Assembly (NCBI GenBank): GCA_964437725.1
Contig: CAYTIB010000004.1
Coordinates: 1 to 61,598 of the forward strand
DNA: 61,598 bases
Direction of reading: 5' to 3'
DNA from: CAYTIB01 sp964437725
GTDB taxonomy: Bacteria > UBA8248 > JACPRG01 > G963555815
Below are positions 17,589 through 27,520 of this stretch, piece by piece. The position numbers were made by a program, and so were the translations under genes. Below the pieces are notes generated by a model. The model made no database searches. It was not told the DNA's origin and was given only the letters and a program-made list of their open reading frames with translations. Within the stretch, counting starts at the first letter, position 1. Each line of letters begins with the position of its first letter.

Positions 17589-18836
17589 CTAGTTACTGGA
17601 TAACCGTCGGACTGCCTCCAAAATAACTTTCGAACCTTGAACTACTTCCTCTAATTCTGTCCATTCGGCGGGGTTGTGACTGATCCCATCCCGGCAAGGA
17701 ATCAGGATTAAGCCGGTCTCCGCAATCCGAGCAATCTGCATCGCATCATGCCCTGCCCCACAGGGCATTAGTTGGTAAGACAAAGCCTCTGACTGGCATA
17801 CCTCTTCAAGCAAATTAACCATTTTTGACTCCATCGCAACCGGTACCCCGCGAGACAATCGCTCTATCTCCACATCCAATTCGCGTTCAAAGGCTATAGT
17901 CTCGGCCTGTGTTTTAATCTGCTCTTCAAGAGTGTCCTTAGCTGACTCCACTGTGCTACGAAGGTCAACACCCAACTCAACCCGACCTGGGATTACATTC
18001 ATCGCACAAGGATGAACACGAACGACCCCCACCGTACCCACAACCTCTTCAGGAGCCTCCCGGCAAACAGTTTCGACATAAGTAGTTAGGTGAGATGCCG
18101 CCACAAAAGCGTCACGCCGAAGGTGCATTGGTGTTGCACCAGAGTGATCTGCCCGACCGGTGTAAGTTATCCGCAATCGCGTTGCATTTGCGATAGCTGT
18201 CGCGATTCCAATATTCAAACCCTCAGTTTCCAATACCCTACCCTGTTCGATATGAACCTCTAAGAACGCTCGCACTTCTCCCAACGATAGCTGCGCTGAG
18301 GCAATGGTATCCTCATCGAACCCTTGGCTAGATAGTAGATCGCCCAGTCGATAACCTTCGACATCCTTGAGTTCCATGAATTCCCCTGGCTGAAAAATCC
18401 CCGCAATAATACCCGACCCAATGGTTGCCAATCCAAAACGACTAGATTCCTCAGAAACGAACACTGCAACCTCCACCGAGCGAACCGGAAGTTCTGAATC
18501 TTCCCGTAAGGCTCTGGCAACCTCCAAGGCAGAGACAACTCCCACACTACCGTCAAACTTACCGCCAGAGGGGACGGTGTCGATGTGAGAGCCAACCCAA
18601 ATAGGTGCTAACTCAGGATCACGACCCTCTAGGCGTCCAAATAGGTTACCGATACCGTCCATCCGAACTGAGAGACCCGCTACTTGCATGAGGTGAAAAG
18701 CCAATTGCCGGGCTGCTATCTCTTGCTGGGAGAATGAGAGTCTTTGGACGCCACCATCCGACCGGGCACCGATCCGGGCAAACCGAACCAGGTCAGAACG
18801 TATACGGTCGGCTTGAATACCAGGCCTTCTTTCCAT
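17589..18836 (-). CDS. M20-family N-carbamoyl-amino-acid / allantoate amidohydrolase
   Basis: A 415-residue zinc amidohydrolase of the hydantoinase/carbamoylase group. It shows GSHIDTVPSGGKFDG (metal His and bridging Asp), EESSRFG, LEVHIEQGRVLE, TGRADHSGATPM in the lid domain, PCGAGHDAM and the C-terminal metal His in GISHNPAEW. Members release carbamate or ammonia from N-carbamoyl-amino acids, allantoate or ureidoglycolate. ATG 18836 has AGGAG eight bases upstream. It is leftward and faces the divergent enamidase-like gene across 390 bases. Purine or pyrimidine-derivative nitrogen recovery is possible given the Mo hydroxylases, but not proven. Confidence 0.87.
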   Translation of the reverse strand: MERRPGIQADRIRSDLVRFARIGARSDGGVQRLSFSQQEIAARQLAFHLMQVAGLSVRMDGIGNLFGRLEGRDPELAPIWVGSHIDTVPSGGKFDGSVGVVSALEVARALREDSELPVRSVEVAVFVSEESSRFGLATIGSGIIAGIFQPGEFMELKDVEGYRLGDLLSSQGFDEDTIASAQLSLGEVRAFLEVHIEQGRVLETEGLNIGIATAIANATRLRITYTGRADHSGATPMHLRRDAFVAASHLTTYVETVCREAPEEVVGTVGVVRVHPCAMNVIPGRVELGVDLRSTVESAKDTLEEQIKTQAETIAFERELDVEIERLSRGVPVAMESKMVNLLEEVCQSEALSYQLMPCGAGHDAMQIARIAETGLILIPCRDGISHNPAEWTELEEVVQGSKVILEAVRRLSSN

Positions 18837-19223
18837 CCATATTTCTCCTGATTGAAAACAACCTAATACGGCATCGTGCGAAATCCCAAGCGCCGTGTCA
18901 ATAGATACAGATAACAGACAAATTCACACAACGGCTGAACTTGACCACAACGAATATGGCCAGAGATCAAAATTCCTAGCGAAAAGCGAAAAATCCAAAA
19001 ACGAACGGGGGTATGTTAAGCTTCATCAATGTTACACACGGTAAGGGACATTGTGAGTGGTTCGGTGTGGGTTCGGTTTATGTCCATTTACCCTTATAGT
19101 TTTTGAATCCTTTTTGAGAATGCCCCTGACTATCTACCATCCTATTTTGGAAAACCTAATTTATTCGATAAAATTAGCCCAAACCTGCCGGGGAAGCTGA
19201 AGAAAAATAAGGAGTTAGAGAGT
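18837..19223. other. divergent intergenic region
   Basis: About 390 bases between the leftward M20 gene and the rightward enamidase-like gene. It is AT-rich near 19085-19180 and contains a direct repeat GGTTCGGT at about 19060-19080. It should carry promoters for both sides. I see no gene. Confidence 0.4.
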
Positions 19224-20414
19224 ATGAGCACTTCAGTTTTGATCAAAAATCTAGCAACCATTGTCTCAGGTGATTTGGAGGCACCTTTAATCGACGGGGA
19301 GGCAATCCTTATCGAAGGGGGCAGGATTGTCAAAATCGGTAAAGAGTCTGAGTGCAAAGGAAGTGTGGACCAAACTATCGATGCGGGTGGGATGACTGCA
19401 ACTCCTGGAATGATCGATTCCCACGTACATACAACACAAGGGGACTTCACACCTCGGCAAAACACTCTCGGGTGGATCGAAAGCTGCATGAATTGCGGCA
19501 TTACAGCTATGCTATCCGCAGGGGAGGTTCACACTCCTGGCCGCCCACGCGATGGTCAAGGGGCTAAGGCCATGTCAATCCTAGCAGCTAAGTCTTTTCG
19601 TAACCTCCGCCCGGGAGGTGTCAAAGTAATAGCTGGGGCCATCATGCTAGAGCCAGGTCTGAAAACATCGGATTTCGATGATCTCGACGAGGCTGGTGTA
19701 GAGCTAGTCGGAGAAGTAGGGCTTGGCGCTATTCGGGATCCTGAAGAAGTTCAACCTTTTCTTGATGCCGCCCGCGCCAAGGATATGCGTGTCCTTTGCC
19801 ATACAGGGGGTGGTTCCATCCCTGGAAGCATGGTAGTCGATGCAGATATGATACTGGCTGTAGGCCCGGATATCGCCTGCCACCTGAACGGGGGACCGAC
19901 CGGTCTTCCTATGCCGGATATTGAGCGTGTCGTCAAAGAATCAGAAATCACCCTTGAACTGGTTCAAACCGGGAATCAGAAGCGTGCAGTCGAAGCCATG
20001 GACCTATTTCTGGCCGAGGGTGCCTTGAGCCGCGTTATTGTGGGAACGGACATGCCATCGGGAACTGGGGTGATTCCGTATGGAGTGATGAGAACAGTGG
20101 CTATAATGTGCGCATTCAGCGACCTTTCTCCGGAAGAAGCGCTTTGCACAGCCACAGGCAACACAGCCCGTGTCCACAACATGGACGTTGGCATTCTCAA
20201 AGAAAACGCACCTGCAGATATCGCTATCCTTGACGCACCCTGGGGCTCATCTGGAAAGGACGCCCTAGCGGCTTTAAAAGCCGGAGACACACCATCAATC
20301 GGAGCAGTACTTATTGACGGCACCCTCCGCCTATCAAAAAGTCGAACCGCTCCGCCCTGCACCCGAAACATCAATTTCGAAGGGGGCCACATTCCAACTG
20401 CAGGGGGGCATTAA
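19224..20414 (+). CDS. enamidase-like amidohydrolase
   Basis: A 396-residue amidohydrolase whose sequence resembles, over its whole length, the Eubacterium barkeri enamidase that opens 6-oxo-tetrahydronicotinate to 2-formylglutarate. Visible parts are the metal His pair in GMIDSHVHTTQGD, PRQNTLGWIESCMNCGITAMLSAG, the bridging Glu in GEVGLGAI, His in CHTGGGSIPGS, His in CHLNGGP and the metal Asp in GTDMPSGTG. The resemblance is from memory and was not aligned by program. ATG 19224 follows AGGAG. With Mo hydroxylases and a tautomerase in the window, N-heterocycle breakdown is a sensible guess. The next gene starts within 20 bases. Confidence 0.78.
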   Translation: MSTSVLIKNLATIVSGDLEAPLIDGEAILIEGGRIVKIGKESECKGSVDQTIDAGGMTATPGMIDSHVHTTQGDFTPRQNTLGWIESCMNCGITAMLSAGEVHTPGRPRDGQGAKAMSILAAKSFRNLRPGGVKVIAGAIMLEPGLKTSDFDDLDEAGVELVGEVGLGAIRDPEEVQPFLDAARAKDMRVLCHTGGGSIPGSMVVDADMILAVGPDIACHLNGGPTGLPMPDIERVVKESEITLELVQTGNQKRAVEAMDLFLAEGALSRVIVGTDMPSGTGVIPYGVMRTVAIMCAFSDLSPEEALCTATGNTARVHNMDVGILKENAPADIAILDAPWGSSGKDALAALKAGDTPSIGAVLIDGTLRLSKSRTAPPCTRNINFEGGHIPTAGGH

Positions 20415-20429
20415 TCCTTCCTCCATATC

Positions 20430-21506
20430 TTGCTCGACCGAAAAAGGAATGTTTTGCCGAGCCACACTAAGCATAAGAGCTTTCAGTTTCCATCTAAGGT
20501 GAACGTCGCTCTCCTACCCACGCGACTGGAGCGCTTAGATCGTTATAGCAACCGCGTGGGGCGAAACATCTGGATTAAACGCGACGATTTGACCGAAGCA
20601 GGAGCAGGAGGAAACAAAATAAGAAAACTAGAATACCTGATTGCCGACGCTTTGCAGCAAAAAGCGGATGTCCTTATTACTTGCGGAGGAACACAGTCGA
20701 ATCATGCCCGTACAACAGCGATAATTGGTCGAAGACTCGGCCTGGACAGTGTCCTACTTCTTCAAGGAACCCCAAAAGCTCCTTTGGAAGGAAATTACTT
20801 TTTGGACCGTCTCGTCAGGGCGGAAATTATCCATATATCAACCGAAGAATACAAGCAACGTGACACATTAATGGAAAACATTGCCGAGGATCTCCGTTCA
20901 AAAGGACGCCGTCCCTACGTAATCCCTGAGGGAGGAAGTAACGCTCTTGGCGCAATGGGATACGTGGAGATGATCCGTGAGCTAAAGGAACAAATGAACA
21001 CCCAAGGGGTCTCCTTTGATTCTATTTTCTGCTGCCTTGGGTCCGGCGGAACATATGCAGGCATCCTTATGGGAATTGCCCTCTGCGGTTTATCTGCAAA
21101 AGCTTTTGGCGTGCTCAACCAGCGAGACACTAAGTATTTCAAAAGCTCCTTAAAAAAGCTGATGGAGGACGCCTGCCAGAACCTAAACTTCTCTCACACA
21201 GTTTCTCCAGAAGCCATAAGGATGATTGATGATTACATTGGTCTCGGTTATGGGCAAAACAAACCCGAAGAAATTGCGCTAATGAACAACACAGCCTATG
21301 AAGAGGGAATCATTCTTGATCCTGTTTATACAGGGAAAACTTTCTTTGCACTGGATGATATGATTCGGAATCATCCATCCATGAACACGCAACTTGGACA
21401 GAACATTTTATTTATTCATACCGGCGGAATCTTTGGCCTGTTCCCCAAGCAAAAAGCCTTCGAAGAAACCTTAATAAAGGCACCTCTTCGAATTACTGAT
21501 TACTGA
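20430..21506 (+). CDS. D-cysteine desulfhydrase / ACC deaminase-family PLP enzyme
   Basis: A PLP fold type II enzyme of about 358 residues. It has IWIKRDDLT, the PLP lysine in GGNKIRKLEY, TCGGTQSNHARTTA, VIPEGGSNALGAMGY, the phosphate-binding GSGGTYAG, and LDPVYTGKTF...ILFIHTGG. These blocks are those of D-cysteine desulfhydrase and 1-aminocyclopropane-1-carboxylate deaminase; the first releases sulfide, pyruvate and ammonia. The TTG start at 20430 is uncertain; a later GTG at 20499 would remove the FPS segment that the family has. It follows the amidohydrolase by 15 bases, so the two are cotranscribed. Substrate cannot be told. Confidence 0.85.
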   Translation: MLDRKRNVLPSHTKHKSFQFPSKVNVALLPTRLERLDRYSNRVGRNIWIKRDDLTEAGAGGNKIRKLEYLIADALQQKADVLITCGGTQSNHARTTAIIGRRLGLDSVLLLQGTPKAPLEGNYFLDRLVRAEIIHISTEEYKQRDTLMENIAEDLRSKGRRPYVIPEGGSNALGAMGYVEMIRELKEQMNTQGVSFDSIFCCLGSGGTYAGILMGIALCGLSAKAFGVLNQRDTKYFKSSLKKLMEDACQNLNFSHTVSPEAIRMIDDYIGLGYGQNKPEEIALMNNTAYEEGIILDPVYTGKTFFALDDMIRNHPSMNTQLGQNILFIHTGGIFGLFPKQKAFEETLIKAPLRITDY

Positions 21507-21571
21507 AAAAGCAATTAAATTAGCCAGCATAAACTGCGGGTTAAACAGCAACGTGGAGATTTACATACAGG

Positions 21572-23464
21572 ATGACAACTCTAGCACTAAAGACTGAAAA
21601 AGGAAGCTACCGTATCTTTATTCACATTTTTGGGTGTCTTGCGACCTCAATAAACTTAGGCATTTTGGAAGCTAGTCGCATGATCCTTTGGACCTACGGA
21701 TTTTCAAATTCGATGTGGTCCGATGGAGCAAACTATATTCTGACATCTACTATTTTGAATTTGCCGTTGGCTATCGGGGTTTTCTACCTGGGGCTTTGGG
21801 GATTTCGCAAAACTACAAGAGGGAAAAAATTCACCCAATCCTCCCGATCAGACTTGCTGATATTTCTTGTGACATACCTCACTTTGGCGCCAATCCTTAT
21901 CGTTGCACGGGGATTGATTTTTCTTCTACCGGCAGCAGCACTATTATTCCTGGTCCTTCTAAGATTGCTTTCGAGGCTCTCCACAAAAAGCTTGGGCGTA
22001 ATTGCTGGGTCGATCTGCCTTGTGTCGATGGTTGGAGCACTCACCGGCATCTGGCAACTCCCAAACGTCCCTCACGACTATGAGAGCTTAAACATGAAGC
22101 GAAAGGGACCGCTACGAACCATAAAAGAACCAAGAAATCGCTATCCACATATTTTGTTCATATTGGTGGATACCCTCCGCCCTGATCACCTACCTCTTTA
22201 TGGATACCCTCGTCAAACAACGCCAACTCTTAACAAGCTAGCTAGGGAAGGAATCAATTTTACCGAATTTCGGGCCAATTCCAACGAAACCTCACAATCA
22301 ATGGCCTCTTTGTTAACTGGAAAATACCCTTCGGGTCACGGACTTTTAACTCTAGGGGAACCAATTCCAAAGAAAAACCTATTACTCACAGAGATATTTC
22401 AAGGAATAGGTTACAACACGACATTTTTTACGAGCCATTGGTATATAGACGACCGACACGAATTCCAAAAGGGCGTGGATTACTTCTATAGCGCCTGGGA
22501 TCAATTACCTATGCGATTCGCAGGGGTGCAGAACCTCTTTGTTTGGAGAAAATCAAGTGCGATTTCGCCTCAAATATCAAATTGGTTAAAATGGCTTGAC
22601 ACCAAGAAGAATGATTACCTAATTCCGTGGCTCGGCCTTTACTCAATGGAATCTGCTGAACGGATAACTGACAAGCTGGTGGGCTACGTAGACCACTCGA
22701 CGGGAAAGGCCGAGTACAACTCTCAAGAGAATCGGTTCTTCACGTTCATTTTTTTCCACGATTTACACTGGCCTCGATGCTTACCGCGTCCCTATCACAC
22801 CATGTTCGATCCGGATTACCGAGGACCGGAGATTTGTCGAAAATTGGCAATCCATCAGGGAAAGAGTCTCAAAAATGAAATTGCACGCTACGACGGAGCA
22901 ATTCGTTTCGTAGATGATCAGATTGCGCGGATACTCAAAAAATTCCAAGACTCCGGTTGGCTAAAAGATACACTTGTTATTGTTGCTGCGGATCACGGAG
23001 AAAAATTCGGAGAAAAAGGTGAATATGGTCATGGAGCCGGATTTTGGGAAGAGCTTGTGCGAATTCCCCTAATTCTTTGGTGGCCCTCACGTTGGAACCG
23101 TGGACATGCTGTCAAGGGCACTGCTGAGCAAGTAGACCTTTTACCATCCTTACTAGACTTACTGATGATTCCTCATCCCCCTGGAGTTCAGGGAAAGAGC
23201 CTAGTTGACTTCAAAGGCCAATTCCCTTTATCGACGGGGCGAACAACATCTTTCGGCGAATCTGAAAATGAAAATGGGAAACGATGGTTGTACGTTACAA
23301 AAGATGATTGGAAGCTTATGATCGATACGGCTGGGAACAAAACTTTACTCAATCTCAGGGCCGATCCCGATGAGCTAGTCAATTTATATGGTAGTCAACC
23401 TGAAACCCGAGAGTTAGAAAACTATTTGAGACAACGTAGCACGGAGTTACGAAAAGCCCCTTAA
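21572..23464 (+). CDS. membrane alkaline-phosphatase/sulfatase-fold hydrolase or transferase with Thr at the active site
   Basis: Residues 1-165 hold about four or five membrane segments; residues 190-630 are a periplasmic sulfatase-fold domain. Metal ligands are visible in ILVDTLRPDH (Asp200) and in AADHGEKFGE, with a GHGAGFWEELVRIPL block. The usual sulfatase motif CxPSR...TG reads TSQSMASLLTG here: Thr240 replaces the Cys/Ser that becomes formylglycine, and Pro and Arg are also lost. Thr is the nucleophile in phosphoethanolamine and phosphoglycerol transferases, so a phospho-transferase or phosphoesterase role is more likely than sulfatase. Start ATG 21572 lies 65 bases after the PLP gene. 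Confidence 0.78.
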   Translation: MTTLALKTEKGSYRIFIHIFGCLATSINLGILEASRMILWTYGFSNSMWSDGANYILTSTILNLPLAIGVFYLGLWGFRKTTRGKKFTQSSRSDLLIFLVTYLTLAPILIVARGLIFLLPAAALLFLVLLRLLSRLSTKSLGVIAGSICLVSMVGALTGIWQLPNVPHDYESLNMKRKGPLRTIKEPRNRYPHILFILVDTLRPDHLPLYGYPRQTTPTLNKLAREGINFTEFRANSNETSQSMASLLTGKYPSGHGLLTLGEPIPKKNLLLTEIFQGIGYNTTFFTSHWYIDDRHEFQKGVDYFYSAWDQLPMRFAGVQNLFVWRKSSAISPQISNWLKWLDTKKNDYLIPWLGLYSMESAERITDKLVGYVDHSTGKAEYNSQENRFFTFIFFHDLHWPRCLPRPYHTMFDPDYRGPEICRKLAIHQGKSLKNEIARYDGAIRFVDDQIARILKKFQDSGWLKDTLVIVAADHGEKFGEKGEYGHGAGFWEELVRIPLILWWPSRWNRGHAVKGTAEQVDLLPSLLDLLMIPHPPGVQGKSLVDFKGQFPLSTGRTTSFGESENENGKRWLYVTKDDWKLMIDTAGNKTLLNLRADPDELVNLYGSQPETRELENYLRQRSTELRKAP

Positions 23465-23517
23465 GGTCGAAACCGAGAAAAGGTTTAGAAAAAGGGCTGG
23501 GGAGTATTGCACTCAAA

Positions 23518-25980
23518 GTGAACTCTTCCTTCTCATCTTCCGGGGACACAATCTCTTTTCACGTCAAGGGAATGTCCTGTGCCGCTTGCGCTTCCCGAAT
23601 AGAAAGTGCCCTGCGAGAAGTGGAAGGTGTGAAAACGGCAAGCGTCAACTTTGGTAACCACCGTGCAACGGTCAATGCAGACAACTACCAAATCTCAATT
23701 CCCCGACTAATAAAGGCTGTTGAGGAAACTGGTTATGGAATAACCACTTCGCAAATCTCCATTGGCATCAAGGAGATGTCTTGCGCATCCTGCGTCTCAA
23801 AGGTGGAGCAGTCCATTTCTAGCGTCCCCGGTGTCATATCAGTTGGCGTCAACCTGGGAACAGGACGAGCCTCAGTGGAATACCTCCCGGGCCTGGCAAC
23901 TGTTCAGGATTTCAATTCAGCAACTCGGTCAGCTGGTTATCCCACTTTCGAGGCTGAGGAAGACCTAGTTGACAAGGAAGAAGAAACTAGGCAAAGAGAA
24001 ATTCAGAACTTACAGATTAAGCTTTCGCTTTCGGTGATTCTCTCCATCTTTATCGTTATCGGTAGCATGGATTACCTGGCACCCTTCGTCCCTGACTGGC
24101 TTCAAAATTTTTACATCCTATGGCTTCTAGTTACACCAATCCAATTCTTCTCTGTATTGCAGTTTTACCTGTGTGCCTTGATAACAGCACATCACCGAAC
24201 CTCTTATATGAATACGCTAATAGCCCTTGGGACTTCCGCAGCCTATGGTTACAGTGCCTGTGCAACCGTGTTTCCGGAATTTTTCCGCGGAGATGGAATG
24301 GAGCCTCGTGTTTACTTCGATACCGCAGCCGTGATTATCACACTTGTCCTTCTTGGGCGTCTGATGGAAGCACTTGCGAAACGTCGAACCTCAACAGCCA
24401 TCAAGAAACTTTTGACCCTCCAGCCAAGGACGGCCCGGGTCCTACGCAACAATACTGAGCAGGATATCCCGATCGACGAGGTGCAAGTAGGCAACCTAGT
24501 TAACGTTCGGCCGGGAGAACGTATTCCCATGGACGGGGAGATTATGGACGGGTGGTCGAGTATAGATGAATCAATGATAACCGGTGAGAATCTACCTATT
24601 GAAAAACAGGTCGGAGACATGGTCATCGGCGGGACAATCAACAAAGTGGGCTCTTTTATATTTGAAGCTCGGAAGATTGGTCATAATACAACGCTGGCAC
24701 AGATCATCCGACTCATAGAAACAGCGCAGGGGAGCAAAGCACCAATACAACGTATAGCAGATCGGATCGCTGCTATTTTTGTCCCCATTGTACTCGGTAT
24801 TGCAACTCTTACTTTTTTCGCCTGGATTCTATTAGCGGGTCTAAACTCAGCGGTCCTAAGCTTTGTAGCAGTACTTATCATCGCCTGTCCATGTGCCCTA
24901 GGCCTTGCAACACCGACAGCAATAATAGTTGGAACCGGGCGTGGCTCAGAAAATGGTATTTTAATCAAGGGAGGAGAAAGCTTAGAAATCGCATCTAGGA
25001 TTCAGACGGTAGTTTTCGATAAGACAGGAACCTTAACCAACGGGAAACTGAAGGTCATGGAACTCGTCCCGAGAAATGGATTTTCGGAAAAAGAGGTCCT
25101 GTACCTTGCAGGCTCTGCGGAAAAGAAATCGGAACATCCTGTGGGAGAAGCCATACAGAATAAAGCAGAGGAAAATAAAATTTCTCTATCAGAACCCGAA
25201 GATTTCGTTGCTATCCCAGGGCATGGAGTCCAAGCGGTTGTTGAAGGAAGAAAGGTCCTCCTCGGGAACATGCGGGCAATGGATACGGCAGGCTTAAGCG
25301 TTGACGAGTTCCAAATATTCGTCAGGGCTCAAACCGAGAAAGGCTGGACTCCAATTTTCGTAGCTGTCAACAACGTTGTTATCGCAATTATTGGCTTGAC
25401 CGACACCTTAAAAGATAGTGCAAAATCGACAGTGAAAAATCTTCAAAGCATGGGGATTGAAGTCCATATGATAACCGGAGATCACACTCAATCGGCCCGG
25501 GTCATTGCCAAAGAAGCGGGAATCGAACATGTCCTGGCAGAAGCTCTACCAGAGGAAAAAGTTCGGGAAATCGAGGAATTACAATCAGCCGGAAAAGTAG
25601 TTGCGATGGTGGGAGACGGGATCAACGATGCGCCGGCACTTGCTCAAGCCGACGTCGGGATCGCTTTGGGAACGGGAACAGACGTAGCAATTGAAGCGTC
25701 GGATGTAACCCTGATCACCGGCAATCCGATAAACGTGGTCAATGCCATCCGTCTAAGCAACCGAACGATTAGGACTATTAAACAAAATTTATTTTGGGCA
25801 TTCGCATATAACAGTTTAGGGATTCCAATTGCTGCGGGTGTACTATACCCCATACTTGGTATCTCTATGAATCCGATCGTCGCCTCAGCCGCGATGGCCT
25901 TGAGTTCCGTTTCAGTACTCCTCAACAGCTTGCGACTACACCGCTTTCACTCATTGAATGACGATACATCGATAACATAA
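23518..25980 (+). CDS. copA: copper-exporting P1B-type ATPase
   Basis: An 820-residue Cu+ pump. It has two N-terminal heavy-metal domains with MSCAAC (about residue 20) and MSCASC (about 87), eight membrane segments, the TGES-like ITGENLP actuator loop, the membrane metal site ACPCALGLATP near residue 457, DKTGTLT with the phosphorylated Asp near 501, HPVGEA, TGDHTQSA and GDGINDAPALAQADVGIA. This is CopA-type and exports Cu+ from the cytoplasm. It starts with GTG 23518, 53 bases after the preceding gene; the binding site is poor. No CueR or chaperone gene is beside it. Family certain, metal preference strongly suggested by CPC. Confidence 0.92.
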   Translation: MNSSFSSSGDTISFHVKGMSCAACASRIESALREVEGVKTASVNFGNHRATVNADNYQISIPRLIKAVEETGYGITTSQISIGIKEMSCASCVSKVEQSISSVPGVISVGVNLGTGRASVEYLPGLATVQDFNSATRSAGYPTFEAEEDLVDKEEETRQREIQNLQIKLSLSVILSIFIVIGSMDYLAPFVPDWLQNFYILWLLVTPIQFFSVLQFYLCALITAHHRTSYMNTLIALGTSAAYGYSACATVFPEFFRGDGMEPRVYFDTAAVIITLVLLGRLMEALAKRRTSTAIKKLLTLQPRTARVLRNNTEQDIPIDEVQVGNLVNVRPGERIPMDGEIMDGWSSIDESMITGENLPIEKQVGDMVIGGTINKVGSFIFEARKIGHNTTLAQIIRLIETAQGSKAPIQRIADRIAAIFVPIVLGIATLTFFAWILLAGLNSAVLSFVAVLIIACPCALGLATPTAIIVGTGRGSENGILIKGGESLEIASRIQTVVFDKTGTLTNGKLKVMELVPRNGFSEKEVLYLAGSAEKKSEHPVGEAIQNKAEENKISLSEPEDFVAIPGHGVQAVVEGRKVLLGNMRAMDTAGLSVDEFQIFVRAQTEKGWTPIFVAVNNVVIAIIGLTDTLKDSAKSTVKNLQSMGIEVHMITGDHTQSARVIAKEAGIEHVLAEALPEEKVREIEELQSAGKVVAMVGDGINDAPALAQADVGIALGTGTDVAIEASDVTLITGNPINVVNAIRLSNRTIRTIKQNLFWAFAYNSLGIPIAAGVLYPILGISMNPIVASAAMALSSVSVLLNSLRLHRFHSLNDDTSIT

Positions 25981-26164
25981 TCTTTGCTCAAGACTGCATT
26001 CTCCTTGCTGATAGACCATCTTCCTATTTCGAAGAAGATTAAAAACTTCACAAAACTCCTTTATCTCTTTCTGGCATTCTTCCCCTTCGTTGTGTTTTGA
26101 TAAGGATAAACGGGGTGCTCTCTCTTTTAGAAGTAAACTTAAAATTCAAAGTAGGCTGTCAAAT

Positions 26165-27520
26165 ATGGTAACCGACCTAAGAAGTTTCCTGGAGATGATA
26201 GAAAAACAAGAGGATGGAGACTTTCTCCGCGTAAAACGAAAGATCTCCCGTGAATACGAACTGGCAGCCGTGGTTGCAAAGCTAGAATCCGACCGTCGTG
26301 TACCCGTCCTGATGTTCGAAAAGGTAGAAGGATCAGATTTTCCAGTTACCGTTAATGTACTGGGTTCTCGATCGCGCATCGCATCTAGTCTCGGAATTAC
26401 ATCAAAAGAACTTCTTGCCCGTTTTCATGCGGCCGTAGATAACCCCATTCTTCCAAAAACGGTTAAAAACGCACCCGTTCAAGAGAACATCATACAAGGA
26501 GAGGACGTTGACCTTAGCCGCATACCGCTCATGCGCTACCACGACACCGACGTCGCTCCTTACCTAACAGCGGGGATCGTGATTGCCAAGGATCCCGAAT
26601 CCGGGAGTTACAATCTCAGCTTTAACCGGTTGATGCTCAAGGATCGTAACCGCCTCGGAATCTTCATGACGGTTGGAAAGCATTTACACGAAATCTACTG
26701 CCGGATGGAAGAACAAGGCAAACCACTGCCGATTGCCATCTCCATAGGAAATCATCCGGCCTGGGCACTAGGATCCTGCTACATTGGACCTTACCAGGTA
26801 AATGAATTAGGTATTATAGGCGGCTTAATGGAAAGCCCACTCGAAATGGTCAAAAGCCAGACGGGAAATCTGCTTGTTCCTGCAAGAGCGGAAATTATCC
26901 TCGAGGGTGAAATTGAGCCATTCACACGTGAAACGGAGGGATCCTTTGCCGAGTTCCACGGCTATGCTACCACCCCACGCGAACGACAAGTCATTCGCAT
27001 CAAGGCTATCACCCACCGAAAAAGCGCAATCTACCAGGACTTGGTGGGAGGGGCCCATAGAGAGCACTTAGTTCTCCCCACAATCCCCATGGAAGCCAAC
27101 GTCGACAAGGCTATCCGAGCGGTTGTCCCTTCGGTAGTTAACCTTAGAATTGCAGCACCATTCGTCCTAGTAGTATCCATGAAAAAGCGTTTTCCCGGTC
27201 AACCAAAAAGCGCAGCCCTAGCTGCCTTTGCAGCCGAAATGTATTTGAAGCAGGTTATTGTGGTAGACCATGATATAGACATAAGCGATTTTTCTCAGGT
27301 TATCTCGGCCATGGCAACACGCTGTCAGTGGAGTCGCGACACGTTCGTCATCCCTGATGCTCCCGGCTCTTCATTGGATCCATCCGCCATAACTGAGGGT
27401 CTGGTTGATAAAATAGGAATCGATGCCACGGCAAAACCAAGTCTCGAAAGCTTTGCCCCGCGTGGACAAATCCCTCCGGAAATATTATCCTGCATTAACC
27501 TTGGCGACTATTTGTCATGA
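26165..27520 (+). CDS. UbiD-family prenylated-FMN decarboxylase (copy 1)
   Basis: A 451-residue UbiD-type protein. It begins DLRSFLEMIEKQ, and has VNVLGSRSRIASSLG, a QGEDVDLSRIPLMRYHDTDVAPYLTAGI block, the SFNRLML prFMN region, and TEGSFAEFHGYAT with the acid residue used in catalysis. UbiD enzymes reversibly decarboxylate aromatic, heteroaromatic or alpha,beta-unsaturated acids with prenylated FMN made by UbiX. No ubiX is in the window. ATG 26165 is chosen over an upstream start at 26090 because homology begins there. It is one of two diverged copies (other at 47854). Substrate unknown. Confidence 0.88.
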   Translation: MVTDLRSFLEMIEKQEDGDFLRVKRKISREYELAAVVAKLESDRRVPVLMFEKVEGSDFPVTVNVLGSRSRIASSLGITSKELLARFHAAVDNPILPKTVKNAPVQENIIQGEDVDLSRIPLMRYHDTDVAPYLTAGIVIAKDPESGSYNLSFNRLMLKDRNRLGIFMTVGKHLHEIYCRMEEQGKPLPIAISIGNHPAWALGSCYIGPYQVNELGIIGGLMESPLEMVKSQTGNLLVPARAEIILEGEIEPFTRETEGSFAEFHGYATTPRERQVIRIKAITHRKSAIYQDLVGGAHREHLVLPTIPMEANVDKAIRAVVPSVVNLRIAAPFVLVVSMKKRFPGQPKSAALAAFAAEMYLKQVIVVDHDIDISDFSQVISAMATRCQWSRDTFVIPDAPGSSLDPSAITEGLVDKIGIDATAKPSLESFAPRGQIPPEILSCINLGDYLS

